Assembly (NCBI GenBank): GCA_943326655.2
Contig: CALPUC020000041.1
Location: 1 to 7,340 of the forward strand
Length of the DNA stretch: 7,340 nucleotides
Reading direction: 5' to 3'
From: Rhodoluna limnophila
Lineage (GTDB): Bacteria > Actinomycetota > Actinomycetes > Actinomycetales > Microbacteriaceae
Every line of letters begins with the position of its first letter. Positions within the stretch are counted from its first letter, which is position 1. The notes beneath the pieces were generated by a model. The model was not told the DNA's origin, did not search any database, and saw only the letters and a list, made by a program, of their open reading frames with translations. The position numbers were made by a program, and so were the translations under genes. Shown in pieces: positions 5,980 to 7,340 of this stretch.

Positions 5980-7340
5980 CTACTGAAGGTTGATCTTCGC
6001 AGTTCGCTTCTGAACGGTAAGAACAGGTGAACCCTTCTTCTGACCTAAGCGGGTCCAGTTGTTCTTGACCTTTACCTGAACCGAAGCGGTTAGTGCAGGA
6101 AGTGCACAACCAGCCTTCGAAGGCTTCTGCGTAACAGCCTTAGTCTTCTTGCTTGCAGCGACCTGGGTCTTGGAACCGTAGGTCATGGTGCAGGTGAAGT
6201 TAGTTCCAGACACCTTCCAGCCGGAAGGAGTCTTAGTAAAGGCCGTCCGAGCCACAATAAATGTGGTGGTCATTGAGCCAATGTAAGAAGAGGTCATGGT
6301 TGGCTGGAAGTTTGCACCAGTAACCACGTTGGTCGTTCCCTTCTTGAGAGTTGGGGTGTAAACAATCTTCCAACCGCGGCCAAGCTTGATGGTTCTCTTG
6401 GTCTGTTTCGGGGTGCTCATCGCAACCGTCAACATGGTGTCAGCTGGGTCGTCCTTGTCCTCATAAATCGCGTCACCAATTACGCCACCAGGTGTTCCAG
6501 GGTTCTCCTGGCTCGGTGTGACGATGGTGTACTGACGAGTTATGCTCACCGGACCGGCGATGTTTGAGTTACCCGCAAAGGCAACGGTTACCAAACAGTT
6601 TCCAACAGCGAGAGTGTTCAGAACACCTTCGTCATCGATTGAACACTTGTCGTCGTTGTCAACCGTGTAGACGAGATCTAGCTCTGGTGCTGCAACAGTG
6701 TCGACTGTGGCGCCGATGCTGAGTTGGACATCCTCTTCGGTGAGATCAATGTTTCCTGCAGCAGGAGTCGATCCAGCGAAAACCAAAGCCGCAGTGGACT
6801 TGGCGAACGTGAATGAGTATTCCTGAGACTTCGCTAGAGTGCCTAGGTCGGCAGCCTGCGAAACCGTGATCTTGCAAAGACCGCGAGCAACACGGGTAAC
6901 CGTTCCATTGGCCGCTACTGTACAGACCTTGGTGGTACCCGACTTGTAACCAAGTGCTGGAACCCCGTTACCGGCGTTCGTGGTTACACCCAGTGGGAAA
7001 CTGGCAACAGCACCCGGGATAGTGGGTGGAACCTGAGTGGCAAATACTGGGGCGTCCTTAGCCGTCACGTAGTTGATAGTCACGGTTCCGAGCGAAGTGC
7101 TTCCCTGCTTCAGAGTAGCGATTACAGTTCCCACAGCTGATGCGTTGATCTGAGCCACTGTAGGCAGTGCAACGGTTACCTGGTAGCCGGTCTTGTCGAT
7201 TTTCAACTTGGCAGCGCCAGTGACCAGCGCAGAAGGTGAGGCCTTCAAAACTCCGCCGGTTCCGTTCGAGTACTGAACATTTAGAGCAGTTGCTCCGGCT
7301 CCAATCACCAGAGGAACGCCCGAGGTAATCGTCATGGAAC
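5980..7340 (-). CDS. Large secreted Ig-like-repeat surface protein, C-terminal part
   Basis: The frame stays open past the right edge, so the N-terminus and any signal peptide are missing; the ATG at 7335-7333 is likely internal. About 452 residues are visible. They are rich in Thr, Val, Ala and Gly with few charged residues at first, as in beta-sandwich surface proteins. Two consecutive Ig-like units each carry a cysteine pair 16 residues apart (C138/C154 and C231/C247, counted from that ATG) in a similar setting, where a short strand with Gly-x-[VL] lies between and GxC ends the unit. A Pro/Gly linker (273-286) leads to a different C-terminal domain (about 287-451) with one more pair (C382, C410) and a strongly lysine-rich end. 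There is no LPXTG sorting signal or terminal membrane helix, so anchoring is unclear. A likely role is adhesion or surface architecture; nothing shows a ligand. An intrinsic terminator follows. Confidence 0.8.
   Translation of the reverse strand, partial: SMTITSGVPLVIGAGATALNVQYSNGTGGVLKASPSALVTGAAKLKIDKTGYQVTVALPTVAQINASAVGTVIATLKQGSTSLGTVTINYVTAKDAPVFATQVPPTIPGAVASFPLGVTTNAGNGVPALGYKSGTTKVCTVAANGTVTRVARGLCKITVSQAADLGTLAKSQEYSFTFAKSTAALVFAGSTPAAGNIDLTEEDVQLSIGATVDTVAAPELDLVYTVDNDDKCSIDDEGVLNTLAVGNCLVTVAFAGNSNIAGPVSITRQYTIVTPSQENPGTPGGVIGDAIYEDKDDPADTMLTVAMSTPKQTKRTIKLGRGWKIVYTPTLKKGTTNVVTGANFQPTMTSSYIGSMTTTFIVARTAFTKTPSGWKVSGTNFTCTMTYGSKTQVAASKKTKAVTQKPSKAGCALPALTASVQVKVKNNWTRLGQKKGSPVLTVQKRTAKINLQ

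Noticed and set aside
5910..5982. UTP-sensing attenuation of pyrE as in the E. coli rph-pyrE leader
   Set aside because: The geometry is similar, but no U-rich pause tract precedes the hairpin and a leaderless promoter explains the pyrE start more simply. It is kept only as an alternative.

Overview
The window looks like a small-genome, moderate-GC actinobacterium, most probably a Microbacteriaceae member of the freshwater 'Luna' type (Rhodoluna/Aquiluna-like). This is inferred from protein style, a base composition near 50-55% GC by eye, very tight gene spacing, and a pyrE that appears leaderless. It cannot be proved without a database search. Seven coding regions fill nearly everything; no stretch over 300 bases lacks a gene.

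Layout, left to right. (1) The 3' end of an unrecognised small protein on + (1-284) overlaps by 8 bp, tail to tail, with purA on - (277-1566), adenylosuccinate synthase of AMP synthesis. (2) A 98-bp divergent spacer separates purA from a short lipoprotein gene on + (1665-2117). It holds a perfect 13-bp palindrome that gives a possible -10 element on each strand. (3) The lipoprotein stop abuts the stop of a SpoU/TrmH-type RNA 2'-O-methyltransferase on - (2118-2747). Only 6 nt upstream of that gene ends an ArsB/NhaD-superfamily ion transporter (2754-4043, -), so the two form a transporter-methyltransferase pair. (4) After a 93-bp spacer come an MFS permease (4137-5345, -) and pyrE (5346-5909, -), orotate phosphoribosyltransferase of UMP synthesis. 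The pyrE stop and the permease's TTG start are directly adjacent and in the same frame. (5) A strong intrinsic terminator (hairpin 5934-5964) lies between pyrE and the end of a large secreted Ig-like-repeat protein (5980-7340, -), which is cut by the window edge.

The genes are mostly housekeeping or common transport functions: purine and pyrimidine nucleotide synthesis, RNA modification, two membrane transporters and two cell-surface proteins. I see no mobile element, CRISPR array, tRNA, rRNA or phage gene. The points worth a second look are regulatory and architectural: the symmetric divergent promoter, the probable leaderless pyrE start overlapping a terminator tail, the in-frame pyrE/MFS junction, the two zero-space convergent gene pairs, and the evenly spaced cysteine pairs in the Ig-like protein.
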